DNA from: Dehalococcoidales bacterium
GTDB taxonomy: Bacteria > Chloroflexota > Dehalococcoidia > Dehalococcoidales > RBG-16-60-22
Direction of reading: 5' to 3'
Length of the DNA stretch: 6,105 nt
Assembly: GCA_026416775.1 (NCBI GenBank)
Contig: JAOAEN010000048.1
Coordinates: forward strand, 1 to 6,105
Shown piece after piece: positions 5,667-6,105 of this stretch (position 1 is the first letter of the stretch; each line of letters begins with the position of its first letter). The notes under the pieces were generated by a model that had not been told where the DNA came from, searched no databases, and worked only from the letters and a program-made list of their open reading frames with translations. Position numbers and translations under genes: made by a program.

Positions 5667-6105
5667 ATGGCTCAGGTCGTCGGTGCGGATGCTGAGGGCA
5701 AACTCATCGCCATCCTGAAGGTGCTGAGCGAGTCATCAGAACCGCTCGGTTCGATCCAGATCGCCCGCAGGCTGGCACAGGAGGGGATTTTCCTAAGCGA
5801 GCGCGGGGTGAGGTACCATCTCAAGATCGCCGACGAGCGCGGATTCACCCGTCCCGGCGGGCGCGACGGGCGCACCCTCACTCCTGAAGGCAGGAGGGAG
5901 GTCAGGGAGGCACTCGTCCCGCAGCAGTTGGGGATGGTGCGGGACAAACTGGAGCTTCTTGCCTATCTCACCACCTTTGACCCGGTAAAGCGCACCGGGC
6001 AGCTCGCAATCAATACCTCGCTCATCGACCGGACGAAGTTCAGGAAAGCCCTCGCTGCCATGAAGGAGGCCTTCAAGGCGAGGCTCTGCGTGAGCGACCT
6101 TGTGG
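5667..6105 (+). CDS. nrpR: NrpR-family nitrogen repressor, partial (C-terminus beyond window)
   Basis: A transcriptional repressor of nitrogen-assimilation genes. In methanogens NrpR binds DNA when nitrogen is plentiful and is released by 2-oxoglutarate. The visible 146 residues hold the N-terminal winged-helix domain of the NrpR/RNase R type (about 10-84): KLIAILKVLSES (12-23), IARRLAQEGIFLSERGVRYHLK (32-53, recognition helix around SERGVRYHL) and the wing GRDGRTLTPEGRREV (65-79). The start of the NrpR regulatory domain (DUF128-type) follows from about 85, running off the edge at CVSDLV. The start ATG has AGGG (5659-5662) four bases upstream, a weak site. An in-frame ATG at 5628 has no ribosome site and lies at or above the likely transcription start. 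The gene follows glnA by 95 bp on the same strand. The match to archaeal NrpR N-termini is clear by motif, and conservation of the ligand domain cannot be judged here. Confidence 0.85.
   Translation, partial: MAQVVGADAEGKLIAILKVLSESSEPLGSIQIARRLAQEGIFLSERGVRYHLKIADERGFTRPGGRDGRTLTPEGRREVREALVPQQLGMVRDKLELLAYLTTFDPVKRTGQLAINTSLIDRTKFRKALAAMKEAFKARLCVSDLV

Overview
The window is GC-rich, gene-dense bacterial DNA. It holds four genes on the minus strand (right to left: a class III nucleotide cyclase, a GAF–HD-GYP protein, nuoE and nuoF) and two on the plus strand (glnA and an nrpR homologue). The host looks like an anaerobic bacterium. A class III cyclase, an HD-GYP domain, Shine-Dalgarno sites and a clear extended -10 element argue against an archaeon. 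The partial NuoF carries an N-terminal thioredoxin-like [2Fe-2S] domain, the form found in NADH-linked hydrogenase or formate dehydrogenase modules of anaerobes. NrpR is best known as the nitrogen repressor of methanogens but also occurs in some bacteria such as Dehalococcoides, so a Chloroflexota-like anaerobe is possible. The sequence alone does not fix the phylum.

Positions 1-1793 (minus): nuoE overlaps nuoF by 20 bp, and nuoF runs off the left edge before its C-terminal iron-sulfur region. Together they form an NADH-oxidising or NADH-reducing flavin and Fe-S module. Its catalytic partner should lie beyond position 1. Positions 1794-2038 are non-coding and hold a weak minus-strand promoter candidate and a cluster of short palindromes.

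Positions 2039-4010 (minus): a soluble class III cyclase with every canonical catalytic and adenine-specifying residue is followed after 4 bp by a GAF–HD-GYP protein. One operon would therefore make cAMP and also encode a putative c-di-GMP phosphodiesterase whose GAF domain could sense a cyclic nucleotide. This is the most interesting regulatory arrangement in the window.

Positions 4011-4221 separate the divergent cyclase and glnA genes. They hold an inverted repeat over a possible cyclase promoter, a bulged hairpin containing CGGT-N6-ACCG, an AT-rich stretch, and a sigma70-like promoter with a strong ribosome binding site for glnA.

Positions 4222-6105 (plus): a full-length type I (alpha-like) glutamine synthetase is followed 95 bp later by the start of nrpR. 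The gap holds an extended -10 promoter, a GGTG-N6-TACC element close to the GGTA-N6-TACC operator of Methanosarcina NrpR, and a flanking inverted repeat. This suggests an NrpR-controlled nitrogen-assimilation locus in a bacterium.
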